A DNA stretch of 64,000 nucleotides, taken from contig JAMWET010007157.1 of NCBI GenBank assembly GCA_024036415.1, positions 402,501 through 466,500 of the forward strand. The letters are read 5' to 3'. Made by a program: the position numbers and the translations under genes. Positions 35,531 to 48,649 of the stretch are shown piece after piece (positions within the stretch are counted from its first letter, which is position 1; each line of letters begins with the position of its first letter). The stretch comes from Prochilodus magdalenae (taxonomy: Eukaryota > Chordata > Actinopteri > Characiformes > Prochilodontidae). The notes below the pieces were generated by a model. The model saw nothing but the letters and a program-made list of their open reading frames with translations, had not been told where the DNA came from and did not search any database.

Positions 35531-37689
35531 CTGAATTTTTCATCATGTATTGTTCCTGGTAACCTATGTCTTCTTTCCTAATAGCATTGTAAGCTGCACT
35601 TCCTTCTGGGTTCAGCTATGTATTTAGTTTTATTTATAGTGTACAATAATAATAATAACAATAGTAATAATAATAATAGTTTAAAAATGTAATATCTGTA
35701 TAATAGTACATATTGTCTGTGTGCACTATTATGCGTGTGTAATAATTAATACAAAGTCATTCTTAATCTTATTTATTTATTTATTTGTTTGTTGTTTATT
35801 ATTTAACAGGTATCACAGCTCTGCGTATGAAAGTAAAATGCTATAGCAGCCCTTAAAATAAGTTACATACTTAACAATCTCTGATGATATACTATACCTA
35901 CCTAATCATGTCGGATGATGATGCTTTTCTGTATGGCCATTAAATCAAGCAAATAATAGTGCAACAGTTATTTGACTTTAGCCAACATACATATGAAACA
36001 TATATTCAAACCTGAACCTAAATATACACAAATATTAGCTGTTTTGTTGTATCCTTTCCGTCTCCCCTGACAAAGAACTAAAAGGATTTTGACAGGATCA
36101 TGTTACCTCTCAAAATCACTTACCTGACCTCACCTTGGCGTTGTTTTCCAACATGGCATTAATCACCTAGAAGCAATGTTCTGCTTTGTTTAAATGGACA
36201 AAATAGCACCCCATTTATAATAATTATTGGCACTTTAGCGACTATGTAGAGAGAAATGGAAATAGCTACTTTGTCTGTGTTTAAAAACGCCCACTGCATT
36301 CAGTGAGGTCATTTTTCATTTCAACCTGGCACAGAGGTAATGGTGCAAGCATAAAAAGTTGTATACAACTTCACTCTAAATCACTCTCATTCATCACAGC
36401 TAAACATGCTAATGCTAGCATTTTGAAAGTCTGCAAATGTAATGTTTTGGAAAGGCCCTCATGTACTTATCGAGTTTTCCTAATGGTGTATCTACCAAAA
36501 GAACAACGTTTTTGTGTTGATAAAGTGGACTCTGCAAAATGTTGTAAACACTTTTAATCTTGCTTTGAGTCGATTAATTGTCTCTGCTAAATTAATAATT
36601 CACACTTTGAGGGGGTATTTAACTGCCAACTTAATACAAGGGCTATGTACACATTAAAGTAATTACATTTTGTCTGCAAGGAGAGAATAAAGCTTTGGCT
36701 TTCCTCTGGGGAAAGCTTTTGTGTACAGTTGATTCTCCAAACAAGTGCATTATTCATAGTGGAAAAGCCACAAGTTGAGACTATATTATGTTGAGCCATT
36801 AAGATCTATTAATAGGTATATGGACAAGCAAGGCCTATGTACTATATGTTTAGGTAAATGCAAAGGATTTAAAGAAACAGCAAATATGATTGTATATTAC
36901 ATTACTCACTCATCCAGTGGTATAGATGCCCAATAGATGGGTTGGTGGTGGGTGGCCAGTCTTGGAGCCTCTGGAGCAAAAAAAAAATGGGGGTGGGGGT
37001 AATCACTCAACCTGATTAGTGCCTTAGACCTTATTAGTGCCAGCTAGACCACAGAAAGAAACAGAGAAGGGGGAATAGGGGCTCTGAATCTTTTTGCATG
37101 TGCCCACTTATATCAGCAATTTGCTTAATAACGAGCAGGCTGTGGTGGAGAGTTGTATTCATCATTGTGGTTTGCTCTCATAGTTTTGCTTCAGCACTTA
37201 AATCACTTAAATCATCCAATGAAATGTTAAAGTATTGGAATGTTGCCTTTTATTGCCACTGCCTACATAGCCAAACAAGAATGCTGGGTGTTCAGTGCGC
37301 AGGCTGATGCATTAGGGAAAGACAGAGCCATCTGCCAAATTTTTAGTAACCTTTTAAACAATTTATTAAGATACAGCAGCTACAGCTAATATTGGGACTC
37401 GCTTCCAAATCTGTTGAAGTATGAATGAATTATTGATGAGTCATTTGCTAATATTGCCCTGCGAATTGAACCGGCATACCGGTGTGTTCGTAATGTCATT
37501 CTATTTATGAGATCCCATTTATAATGTATCAACTAATGCTGGGTTGCAAGATTAAGGATCTTATTAAATCTAGGTTTATTGTGGAATTGGTTTTATTTAA
37601 AACTCAAAACTGTAATGTATATAGAATACAGTAGATGGATTGGGTTAAACGACAGAGTTCCTCTGTAGATGAAAAACACATAGTTTGGT
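35531..37689. other. Unassigned non-coding DNA with short microsatellites
   Basis: Contains an (AAT)n tract at 35645-35679 and a (TTTA)n tract at 35770-35787. No gene is supported. The stretch 37080-37530 is repeat-free with several conserved-looking words but no frame of note. Confidence 0.45.
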
Positions 37690-38560
37690 TACTGACAAAT
37701 ATGTTCTGCTCAAGAAAGGTTAATGTGAACCAGACATCGATGCAAACAACTTGCAGGAAACCTCAGAAGATGCATTATAGAGACAAATGAAGCTAGAAAA
37801 GGCTACAAAAGAATTGATAAAGCTCTGGGCGTACATTAATCCAAGCTTAGACTAACTGTCTACACATGGAGAAAATTCAGCACTCTTGCTGCTCTCTCTA
37901 GCAGTGGACGTCCAGTTTAGATCACTACAGAAGCATAACAGGCTCCTGGAAGAGGTGAGAAAGAACCACAAGATTAACAACAGAACACCTGCACAAACCT
38001 TTGTACATGTTTCCATTATTATAAGAACGCTGAACAAGAATGGTGTAACACCACAAAGTAACCGTTGCCCATCTCAAGCTTGCACACGACCACCTGCATG
38101 TTCTTCACTGAAAGAAGAACTATGTTCTCATATGCACAGGTGATACAATGTTTGAAGTAAAAAGGACACTGCACTCTGACAACAACAACTCATCCCACCT
38201 GTGATAGAATGGTGGAGGGAGCATAATGGGACCGTGTGATCATTGAGGGAACAATGAATTCAAAATTATATCAGCAAATTTTAAAGGAGAATGTAAGAGC
38301 AGCAGTTCAGGGCCTATTGGGTGATGCAACAAGACAATGACCTAAAGCACACAAGTAAATCAACCAAAGCAAGGTTGAAAAATAAGAAGATAGTTTTGAC
38401 CTTTAATAAATAAAGTGTGATATCCGAAGATCACAGTGCCAACCAGACATCCCGGAAATGAGCTGTAACACCCCTTTTTAAGGAGGAATGGTTTAAAATT
38501 GCTCACTGTTGTGCAAATGTGTGGAGGCAATTGCTGCTAAAAGGGATCTACAGGTTATTA
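37690..38560 (+). mobile_element. Tc1-like DNA transposon remnant
   Basis: The sequence follows a Tc1-like transposase gene along most of its length. The N-terminal part from 37780 encodes RKGYKRIDKALG-type residues around a helix-turn-helix. The frame at 37886-38143 reads LLEEVRKNHKINNRT and then SIIIRTLNKNGV. Later parts show the VIIEGTMNSKLYQQILKEN block (about 38235-38295) and the QQDNDLKHTSKST block (about 38327-38365). The last of these covers the region of the second catalytic aspartate. Deletions, stops and a missing segment between 38143 and 38230 make it inactive. The ends are not defined by clear inverted repeats. Confidence 0.88.
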
Positions 38561-38837
38561 AATGTAAGTGTTCACTGATTTTTTATAGCCTACTCATTGT
38601 ACTCAATCAAAGACATGAATGGCACTGTTTGTGTGCTATTAGTTTAGTCAGATTGTGTATAATTGTGACTTGTATATACTGATAATGATTATAATAGTGA
38701 ACCCATCCATTCTCATGGATAATCAATATTAAATGTAGGTTTTACTAATTAAGCCATGTTAAAAACTAAGCTCTGAAGTTCTGTAGATCTATATTCCATA
38801 TATTTGTTGTGAGATTTGTGGCAAAAGAGACTTTTTG

Positions 38838-40113
38838 GTAGCACTTTGCTTTACAGATAGATGATAATATACTGTAGGTAATGATATGATCATTTTACAG
38901 TAACAAGTTATATTTAGTTATTAATTAAATGTCAATTTACTAGTTGTTACTAAATGATGAATGAGAAATTGTAACGGTAACAAGGCCGTAAGCTAATATA
39001 AACACAATGGTAGCATGTTTTACTTTCCTAAAAATTGTATGCAGGTATTCTAGTCACCAGTAAGTGAAACTATCGTCATTGTCTCAGTATTAAGTAAGAA
39101 ATTGATAAAATACGGGTAACAGCTTTATTTACCTAAACATTACCTGCTTGTTGCTTTTATAGTTCTTAATGAACAATAAGAGATAATAATTAATTAAGTA
39201 CATGTATGTAATATAATGTTTGGGTTATTACTCCAAAAATCAGGTAGTTCTGCTTTACCTGGTATCAGGGCTGTAGCATACTAATTCATTTGTTTCTGTT
39301 TTATTTCTTACCTGTTGTGTATTTAAATGGTCAGACACAGTGTGATGTTACAGGCTGTAATTACAATGAAACTACATGCTATTAGAGCCATAAAATTTAA
39401 ACCTACTTTCCGTCTTGTTTCTTGCTTACTACACCTCCCATCAGCTCATAACATCAGTTTACAATGGTCTAGGGGACTGCACTGAAACAGTGACTAAATA
39501 ACTAATCAAGATCACTCATGGTTGCTCTAGTGTTTTACATGCAGGCACAGAAATGACACAGAATCAGAGCTGGAAAAGCCATTATCACTTGTTCTTTTGT
39601 GTTACCTGTTAATAAAACACTGTAACTTCACTATTGTGGAGCACACATCTGAGAAAAGACTCAGAAATGATTTCAGTGATAGAAAACACCGTCTGACCAT
39701 TTAAATACAAAACAGGTAAAAAATAAAACAGAAACAAGGGAACTAGGTACTTACAGCAGAACTACTTTATTTTTTTTTAGGGTAATATCTATTATATATT
39801 ATTCTCTCTTATTATTAATCATGAACTATAAAATAAACAGGCAATTTTAGGCAAATACAACTTGTCGTTGCTATTTTACCATTTTATTACTAAATACCGA
39901 TGACTTTTCATTTATTAATGACTAGATTATGTTCATATCATTTTTAAGAAAGTACAACTAAGGGCCTTGTTACCACTACAATTTCAGATTTATTATTTAG
40001 TATTTATTTTTATTTTTAAGTTATTATTTTATTTATTTATTGACTACATACAACCTGTTACAGTAAAATCACCATATCATTACCTATTTATTGCTGATCT
40101 GTTAAGTGCTACT
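38838..40113. mobile_element. Foldback-type element with ~0.4-0.5-kb inverted arms
   Basis: The left arm (about 38838-39350) and right arm (about 39690-40113) are inverted copies. Both outer ends read GTAGCACTT when viewed inward. Inner matches include TAGGTAATGATATG with TTTTAC.GTAACA, GGTAACAAGGCC, TTTCTGTTTTATTT and ATTTAAATGGTCAGAC. The arms are followed by a central segment of about 340 bp with no coding frame. The arms have diverged and differ by indels (AT-rich runs near 40000-40040). This is the layout of a foldback or long-TIR non-autonomous DNA transposon. I cannot name the superfamily. Confidence 0.85.
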
Positions 40114-42946
40114 GATATTTCTCTGTAATAATTCCAGAGTAAATGATCTCATACAATTCTTTAAACCCAGAGGCATTTTCATGATAAATACAGCCTGTTT
40201 AGTGATTATTAATGGACAAGAAAGAAAATTAAATATTTTGAAAGAACTTCTCACAACGTGTCTTGTCTTGTGGTGTTGCATATTCTTTTGATCAGGAATA
40301 TTTACAGTGATATAGGGTAACTTCACAGATTGTTTATTGTGTGTGAACTGGCCAGTCAAATCACCTCCTCTTAGTAAAACTAGTCCAGCTTGAACAGGGC
40401 TTTAGTGTTAATGATGGTTTACAATCATGTACACAATGTTGTGTTCTGTGTAATGTCATTGTGCTGGACTATGTTGTCAAACAAAATCAACTTTAGATAC
40501 AATTACATATTTGACATCATGCCAATATTAGTTCAAAAATTAATTTGCATGTTTTCTTTGCAATGCTAAGGATGCATTTACTGACCAAATAGGCTCGTTT
40601 AATTCTTGCTGTGGTTGTGTTATCTACTTCTAGTAATTTATTTAAAGACTTGATCCTCAGACCATCCTATTTTTGTCATCCTACCATGCTGCGTAATAAA
40701 CTGGGGTTTGTTTGGTGTGCAGTGGCCTTAAGAGTTTACATGTCCACAGTGTTTACAGGTTTTGTCAATTTATGATGTAACCATGGGGTCATGTCAGTTA
40801 CCAAGATCTGTCTATTATATTGTAGACCCACGGTCACTTCGCAAAGGGTCTTAGGGTGCCAGTAAGACGCACTATTGATGTAAATTTATGGCCTGATTAA
40901 GCATCCTGAGGTTGTGGTGAGGTCAGAGGGCCCCTCTGTTTCTCTCAGGTTAAGTTTTAAAGAGCAAGAGCTCCACAGCTGCTTTCTCTCTCAGGACTCA
41001 CAGCAACAAATCGATTCATGGGCTGGAAAGCTGGTACCCTGTCTCTCTCTTTCTCTCTGTCCCAGAAGACAGCTGGACCAATGCATAAAGGGTCAGTTCG
41101 GTTCATGTGTCTTTTCAGCCCAGTCCACAGACTGAGCTAAAGTGACAGGCGACGGCGAAAAACACAATAAACACATGGAGCTGAGAATTACCGACATGAA
41201 AAATGGCAGCGTGCAGTGATTGAACCAAGCATCAGACATGAGATCGGGAGCTGAGAGCATCCAGGTGGAACGAGTTAGAGGGCAGGAGATTGATGTCTAT
41301 CTGTTGTGAGCCTTGACCTTCACACAAACGGACCATGGAAGCCACAAATTTATAGAAACAAGATTTGACTTGTGGAATATAATTGCATTGTTTTGAAGTG
41401 AAAGGTGTGAAATGACCAGACAGATGTTCTGATATTGGGGGCTTCTCATTCCAGGTTTGAGTTCTCAATAGAAAATAGGTTGAGTGGATAAATGTGAGGT
41501 GGACACTGTGTGTGGCCTGCCTATTGTGACATCAAAATGGCTAAAAGCCCTGGCCAGTCGGGTGTAAGAAGGGCAAAGAGGTATTTCTTTATGACCTCAC
41601 AGTAATAGAATTAAGTTAAAAGGTTTAACTTGCTTGAGAATTGCAACCATCTGTGTTCTATTATTGTCCTCAGTCATGCTACAGTACTGGAAGAGTTTTT
41701 TAGTCTAACCTAAGCTGACTTGTCTGATTAGTTGAATCAGAGGAAAGTGAAACTCTTTAACTATACTGTGGTCATCCACTGAGTGGAAACAATCAGAATT
41801 GAGGTCCCTTTTGATTAATTCAGCATGCTTCATTGCCAATAAACAACTTAATGTTAATATATTCATTTGGTGCACATGCAGTTTGTCAGTTTGAGTAGTA
41901 GGCAGTACTGTCGGAGGTGGCCCAGATCTTTATTTATCACATGTGGGCTAAAAATCTTTTTTAATGTGGGCCACTTTTAGCTCACATGCAGTTTCTCAGT
42001 GCTGACCATAAGCCAGCAAATCCATATCTTTGCCTGAAGTGGTTCTTACCTGCATGCTATTTGGGGACTCTTTGTGGTGGACTGTGAGTCAAAGAGATAA
42101 ACTAATATAATAAAAAGCTAAAACATAAGAAACTGCATAATGATACATGTTCTCTCACTGGCCGAAGGATCTGACTAAATCCAATGTCCTTGGAGGCTAA
42201 CGTATTACCCACAGAGGGCACCCCACACTAGCTGGTTTATCGCTATTGTTTTGTAATTTTCATACATACAAAATGACCAGAAATCAGGAATAAATTCAGA
42301 CAATTTGGACCTTCTCCCAGTTTCTGAATCACCAAGGTCAGGAAGTCAGTATGAGCCCTCTAGGAGAAGAATCAAAAATGCAATTTCTGTAGCTTCAAAA
42401 GCTTTAACAGAAAGACTGTTCCAAAAGACACACGCTGTGCTTTTCCATTTTGACGGTCTTTTTTAGAGCTCCACATCACCACCTTAGTGTTCAGCAAGAG
42501 ATTTAGAGTAGCTCAGTGAACCTTCTGTGGGGGTTGCATGTCTTTCCCTTTGGGAGGAATTTCAATCCTTAAATATATTCATGCTCCGTGATACAACAGA
42601 TTTACAGGTCTTCTATAATTAAAAGTCTTTAACTTATGAATGGCACTTAAATCTTAATGTTTATGTGACGCTGTTCCCGGAAACTCATGTCACCAGGCTG
42701 CTGGGATACTTTTGCTCACCATCTGCTCTTTTCCAGTCGCTTTGATTTAGGAGACATACAGGTTTCTTACACAGTGGCCATAAATAATGGAGCGGACGGC
42801 TAAATTAGACAAATAGCACTTTGTCTGAGCACCGTCCACTCAACCTATTGAGCAGAAAGACTAAGACAAGCTGAGAGAAGCTGAGAAAGACCTGCACACG
42901 ATTCAATCTGTGTTCTCAAGATGGTGGAGGCATGAAAAAATGATCA
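40114..42946. other. Unassigned non-coding DNA
   Basis: No gene is supported. The stretch 40900-41160 is less AT-rich with several frames but no recognised domain. A local duplication, CACATGCAGTTTGTCAGT / CACATGCAGTTTCTCAGT, with nearby GTGGGC words, lies at 41872-41999. Confidence 0.4.
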
Positions 42947-42974
42947 TATTTATATATATATATATATTATATAG
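42947..42974. repeat. (TA)n microsatellite
   Basis: An AT dinucleotide run of about 28 bp with one interruption. Confidence 0.9.
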
Positions 42975-42984
42975 CATTGCCCTT

Positions 42985-43445
42985 TGTGTTATCTTTGTTG
43001 GTTGACCACGCCTGGGGTGGGTAATAATGATCTTGAATCTGCCTGACTGTGACTGTGGAGTCCAAAATCTTTAGAGAAGGTTTTGTAAACTTTTCCAGCC
43101 TGATGAGCATCAACAACTCTTCTTCTGAGGTCCTTAGAAATCCCCTTTCTTACACAAACCTGTGTTGTGAAGATCGGACTTTAATAGATAATGGACTTTA
43201 AATAAAAAACATCGATTGAAACCACCTGCTTATCCAAAATGTTCACATACTTTTGCAAGTCTCAGATCTGTAATATTGTTTCATTTTCTTCCATAAATAA
43301 ATGACCAGGTCTAATATTTTATTCTCATTTGTTTGGTTCTCCTTATCTTCTCTTAGTGCTGAAAATTAGATGAATTTTTAGGTCAAATCAATGCAGAAAA
43401 CTAGAAAATTCTAAGGGGTTGACAAACTTTCAAGCACCACTGTAT
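42985..43445 (-). mobile_element. 5' portion of a Tc1-like transposon, minus strand
   Basis: Read on the minus strand, the end at 43445 begins ACAGTGGTGCTTGAAAGTTT, the terminal sequence of a common teleost Tc1-like family. Further in (43160 down to about 43030) the DNA encodes ISKDLRRRVVDAHQAGK then YKTFSKDFGLH, the transposase N-terminal DNA-binding helices. The element stops before the catalytic domain. No start codon in a long frame survives. It lies beside the AT microsatellite at 42947-42974, which may mark the breakpoint. Confidence 0.85.
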
Positions 43446-46400
43446 CAGCTGGATCTCAGTCACTGCTGCCACATGACTGTCTGATTAGATCTTTGTCTGA
43501 ATGAGTAGGTGTGCAGGTGTTCCTAGTGCTCGGTGAGTGTATTTGCATGTTCTTAGGTGTTCTGGGGGGAATTTAAAGCTGCTGTTCTCTGCTGTGGTGT
43601 TCAGGGTGGAGTGATGTAACAGAGCGGCTTGAATAGAAAAACCATGACAAGAGTGGGTACACACACGAAATTGTGACGCTCTCTCAAACGTACTTTGTTA
43701 TGTAAAATCAACCTAAAAGGAAAGCACCCGTGGCTTGTCACCAAGAAGACATCCGCAAGGGAGAAGAAAAGAGAGAGGAAAGGAAAGAAGAGAAAGAAGG
43801 ATGGCCTCACCAAGGAGATTTTTGTATGGAGATGCTGGAAAGCATCCCATGTTCTGGTTTGCGTTTTTGCCGGAGGGGTGAAAGACAGATTGAATTGGTC
43901 CCTTATCTACTGGCACTGGTGTGTTTACTTCCATGCCTAATTCTTACCCTCCTACTCCCTTTCTCTCACCCTCTTACTCTTGCTGTTCTCTGATTCCCAC
44001 TTTCTTGTTGTCCAGTACAGTGTGGCTATGATAGGCCACTCTCAGTAAGGGCAGTTTAAGAGCATGTCCATCCAGCTGCCAAGCCTGGTGTGGTACAAAG
44101 TAGCTCATTCCATGATAAATGGAAAACAGGAGAGGATCAAGCATCGCTTTTCCCATGTTCCCCACATGAATGGCCCTTTTCAAGCTCTTCTTTTAGACTG
44201 ACACCTCTTCTCCTGGCTCAGTGGTTGCTCCCCTTGACGTCCATCTTCACACAAATCACTTTTTCTAAGACTCCAGCTTCACATAAGACACTTTCTGTTC
44301 TATTTCTCTTCAGTACTGACTAATCAGCTGTGATGAGCTTATTAACATGATACTAAGGTCTTCTTTTATCACATAACTATGACTGTAAAATATTAAACTG
44401 CTGGTAAGCAAACTATTTAGCTCATCAACATTTTACACAGCCATATTCCAGCCTCTCTTTATCCCTGTTTTCTTTACTGTGGCTTTACGGCCAGTGTACT
44501 TCGTTTAAATTTGTTCTGTTTGGCTGCCCAATCTTGTATTGTAATTCATACATTCATTCATAAAAAAAAAAGCAGTCCAGACTAACCAAGAAAAAAATCT
44601 TTACTGGAAAATGTATTACTGGAGGTAATGCATCTGTATTAATTAGTGTATTTATTATTATTGTCTATTTTTAAGAGCTCTGGAATTCATTTATGCTTAT
44701 TATCTCAGGTGTGCTATTAACAAATGTACCTGTTTGTTGCAATGAAAAAAAAAACATGCTATTTGTCTGTACTTAACAATCACAGTGAAAACAATCACAG
44801 AAAAATTAAATCACTAAAAAACAAAAACAAAAAATAAAAACACTTCTAGTGAATTCATTATGAATGGTTGGGGCTAAACAGCTTTAGGCTGAATTGTCCA
44901 GTTGTCCAAGATTAAGGACCCCTGGCTGTATCACATATGTAGCCAGGTGGCAAACTGTGTACACATATCTAAGGTGTGGGTGTACCTTTAAGTCTCTGTC
45001 TGAACTACTGGCATGCTGAAAGAGGAAAGGGTGGGGCTTGGAGCAGGAGCAGAGAAGCAAAGCTCAAGCTGGAGATAATTGGGTGCTCCATTGGCAGTAA
45101 ATTGTTGTGTATCCAAATCCATCCTTTTGAAATTGAGGAAATATGAGGAGTTGTGGTGGATGCCTATTTTGCATTTTAAAAAAACTTAAAAGAACTACAG
45201 CAGGATGGAGTAAATTGCCATGTTTCTGTGGGGTGGTGTGCTCCCCAGGTCCAAACCCTGTATTTTTGGTTTACAGAAGCTGTTTTGTCCAATTTCACCT
45301 GATGCTAGTATTTTGTTGAGTAAGGATCTGTAAGTCGAGGTGAGCTTGGTAACAATGGTGAAATGTTATTAATGTTATTTCTCCATTCTCTGTTAATAGT
45401 GCCACTACCATTTACTGTGCTGTGTTCTGACAGGTTTTACATTGTGTACGTTTTTATTTCTATACCTATTTTGAGTAGAATTGCATCCAGTGCTGTTTAA
45501 AGTCTGTCAAAACATTGGCAGTAAGCCTACACCGTTGTGTGCTGAGACCTTTGTATTTTTGCTCAACCCTACCACAGGTATTTGATAAGCACCGTACCTA
45601 TAGGCTGTGTAGCTAAGCAGTATAAGTGCTAATATTTGTTATTGTATTTTATTTATTTACTTTTGAGGCTAATTGTAAGAGGCCAGTGATTTATTGCTGC
45701 TCCTTTATTTACATTTGATTTCCAATAAATATATTTTTTTTCTATACAACATTGCATGAACATCAGAATAAAATACCAGAAAAAAGTATTTTGTCATTTG
45801 GTGTCTTTTTTCCCATGTGACCCAAATGTTAGTGCACACTTTATAATTGAATAACCTTAAAAGCAGAAAAAATACAACGTTTAATTGTACCATGTGAAAC
45901 AGTGTGGACACCTTTCTAGGTGTAAAGTCTCAGAGCTTAATTAACTCCAAGAGTACATTCAACAGCCATGTGCTCCTCAGAGCAGCTGGCTAGTGATTTG
46001 GGGCTGATATTCAGCTTCTTGTCTTAGGCTAAAATCTGACAGGCCAAGATAAGCATCTCAAGTTAGGAAATCTTAAAATGCTTGTCGAAGTTGACAATCA
46101 ACTTTATGAAATGCAGTTGACAATAACTGTTGTTTTTCAGAGCATCGCTGATCCCCAGTTTCAGTTTCCATTTCTTGCTTTAGTTGAGTGCACTAAAGTT
46201 CTTCATTCTAATAATCATCCACACATTCTGCCCTGTTTCTTCTTCAGATTCACAACCATCAGTTTTCATTGACATTAACACAGGAAGGTGTTAAGATAGG
46301 AAGGTGAAGCATGACAAATCTAATATCATTAAAACTAAAACCTGAGGAAAGTAGAACTAAAGGTAAAACACTGGTTGAGTGGACACTGTTGAGCCTAAAA

Positions 46401-46699
46401 ATAGGACAGTGTTTAGGGAATGTGGTCTAGTTAGGATGTGTAGGGATGTTGGTGTCATACCTATCCTATCTGGAGTAAATGAAGAAAATAAAAAACTTAA
46501 GAACTGTTGTTCTGTTTCTGTACTAAATGAAGTTGTCATGGTGACTAAACAGATAAAGGTAAGATTTCAGCCGTATGATGCTTCTGTAATGTGGCTTATT
46601 GGCGCTTATAAAGCATGTGATGGCTATGAAAAGATATCAAATTGCTTCTGGTTGCAATTTCCCACCGTCTGAAATGTTATTAAGAAGTGACAGCTAAGC
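43446..46699. other. Unassigned non-coding DNA
   Basis: No gene is supported. A purine-rich run at 43755-43800 produces short frames on both strands that look like composition artefacts. The stretch 45690-45930 resembles an old DNA transposon end but could not be matched within the window. Confidence 0.4.
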
Positions 46700-47400
46700 G
46701 GAGCTGTTGAATACAGGAAAGCTTAAACAGGAGAAGTGGCGCACCACATTTCATGTCTTATCACATTCCATGAGTCACCACCTGCAGTCTCAATACAGCA
46801 GTCAGTGTCTACAGTATGCAAAACAACATTTAGATAAGCCAGAGGTGTTTTGGAAAAATCAACGATTTCGCTACAAAAACAGAAAGATGGAGCACTACGT
46901 AATAAAAAGAACACCTTGCCAGCTCCTAAGCAAAGGGGTTGATCTGTTACACTCTGTGGTCATATGGGTGAATTACGCTAAATATGACCAAATTCTGGAA
47001 GGAAATGTGAAACAGCCAGTGAAAAAACTGAAGCTGTAAAGAAGGTGAATTCTACAACAGGACAGTGATCCCGAACATACCTCAGAATACAAAGAGCTAC
47101 TTTAAGAAATGCAAGTTACATTTTGGAATGGCCCTTAGAGTCCAACAACTTGAACCTATTTGAAAAGATGTAGGTAGTCCTTAAACCTGTCCAAGATGGT
47201 CCAGGAATATCTCATAACTAGAAGTGTTGTGCAGGGAAGAGTGGGTGGAAATTCCTGAGGCAAGAACAGAATAACTTCAAGCTGGCTTCATGGGTTAGCA
47301 ATCTATGATATCTGGCCATGTTTGACTAAATAGTGGCTTAATAGGGATTTCCAAATATTTCCAATTAATATTTTAGTTGTATTTAGTTATGTCACACTTT
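46700..47400 (+). mobile_element. Tc1-like transposon remnant (3' half)
   Basis: The frame 46707-47039 contains QYAKQHLDKPEVFWKN, the segment just before the second catalytic residue block in Tc1-like transposases, and DQILEGNVKQPVKKLKL, typical of the region before the QQDNDPKHT motif. In another frame the DNA continues as NRTVIPNIPQNTK-like decay and then REEWVEIPEA near 47230, matching the conserved EEW..IP motif near the C-terminus. Frameshifts show it is dead. It ends directly upstream of the U1-derived sequence. Its 5' half is missing. Confidence 0.75.
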
Positions 47401-47419
47401 TTACTTACCTATTTCACAC

Positions 47420-47642
47420 ATACTTACCTGGCAGGGGCGATACCATGATCAAGAAGGTGGTTCACACAGGGCGAGGCTTAACCTTTGCACTCCGGTTGTG
47501 CTGACCCTTGCGAATTCCCCAAATGCGGGAATCTCGACTGCATAATTTCTGGTAGTGGGGGACTGCGTTCGCGCTCTCCCCTGACACTATTTTTGCTAAA
47601 TTTCCTTCGGGATCAATAAAGTATCTATCTATCTATCTATCC
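47420..47642 (+). pseudogene. Full-length U1 snRNA retropseudogene fused to a LINE 3' tail
   Basis: From ATACTTACCTGGCAGGGG at 47420 to CTCTCCCCTG ending at 47583 the sequence is colinear with vertebrate U1 snRNA: exactly 164 bases, no indels and about 14 substitutions against the consensus as I remember it. The 5' splice-site-pairing end is perfect. The stem-loop I sequence is retained, the U1A-binding loop reads TTTGCACTCC (first base changed) and the Sm site at 47544-47552 reads AATTTCTGG in place of AATTTGTGG. Directly after the U1 3' end come 15 bases, then AATTTCCTTCGGGATCAATAAAG and (TATC)n up to 47642. That tail is a non-LTR retrotransposon 3' end, not the snRNA 3' box. No proximal sequence element is evident upstream. 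It therefore looks like a U1 transcript joined to a LINE tail during reverse transcription. Confidence 0.9.
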
Positions 47643-48645
47643 ATCTACTGAAATAAATAACCTTACATTAATGTTTATTTTATCATGCTGTTTTTATCCT
47701 GCTGTTATCATGCTCTATATCAACAACATATATAATTTGCCTGCGTTGCCTGAAACTTTGCATACAGCTGCATATCACTACTGTCTCCATTTTTGTAATT
47801 TTACATTTTTGATATAATTTCAAAATAAACTCAGATGTCAACAAAATGAGTCACCTGTGACTGAAAGGTACCTAATAGTGTGTAATACCTCCACAAGCAG
47901 ACATAAAAGCTGTGATAACTTGAGTTATGCGAGTATTTGTCTGTTATAATGTTATAATTTTGGAGATACAAGGTTTTCTTTCTCACAGCAGCAATATGTA
48001 AATTCTTTGGTTTTCACAAAAATCACATAAAAAACTAGTTTTAATTTATTTATAAATTATAAATGTATAAATTATAAGTGGGGAGGGAGTGGTACATCTT
48101 AAAATTCTAAAATTGCACATCATCAAATGCTTTTATTAAAAAAATAACAACAGTTTTTCACAATACAGGCCCATTAAAATTAGTCATCTAAATGTAGGGA
48201 CTTCAAAGGCACAATAAAAAAAATATGTGTACCATCCACTCACCACAAAATACAGGCTTTCCTTTTGGATTTTGTTGCATTACATTGCGTCAGTAAATAT
48301 TAAAAAATGTTTTCATCATTCAGCATGATCTCAAACATCTTTAAAACATTGGCTGTCACCCAATCTGAGGATTTAGAATTAAAAAGAAATAAAAACCTTT
48401 ATTTTGCCCCTTGTAGAGGCAGGGGTTTGGTGAGGAACATGCTGGAGTGAACCCTGGTGGATGACTGTTAATAATTAATAGCAGAGCGTAGTTCAGTTTT
48501 AATAGGGATGTTTTGAAGGAGAGGTACAAAGAGAGGGAGACGCTGAGCAGAAAACAACAGCAAATGGGCAGAAAGAATGCAAGATGTGACAGCGTCCTTG
48601 AATAAGTTGAGCCTGGAGTGGAGAAGCCACAGTCAGGGGGATTGC
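47643..48645. other. Unassigned non-coding DNA
   Basis: No gene. A partial GGAGATACA.GGTTTTCTTT match at about 47963-47985 recalls the end of the 255-bp MITE at 55434-55688. Confidence 0.4.
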
Positions 48646-48649
48646 GATG

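Noticed and set aside
43695..43993. Overlapping frames of 70-87 codons on both strands near 43.8 kb
   Set aside because: They follow a purine-rich low-complexity run and have no recognisable protein content.
47420..47583. A functional U1 snRNA gene
   Set aside because: The Sm site and U1A loop are mutated, no snRNA promoter element is evident upstream, and the 3' side is a LINE tail instead of an snRNA 3' box.
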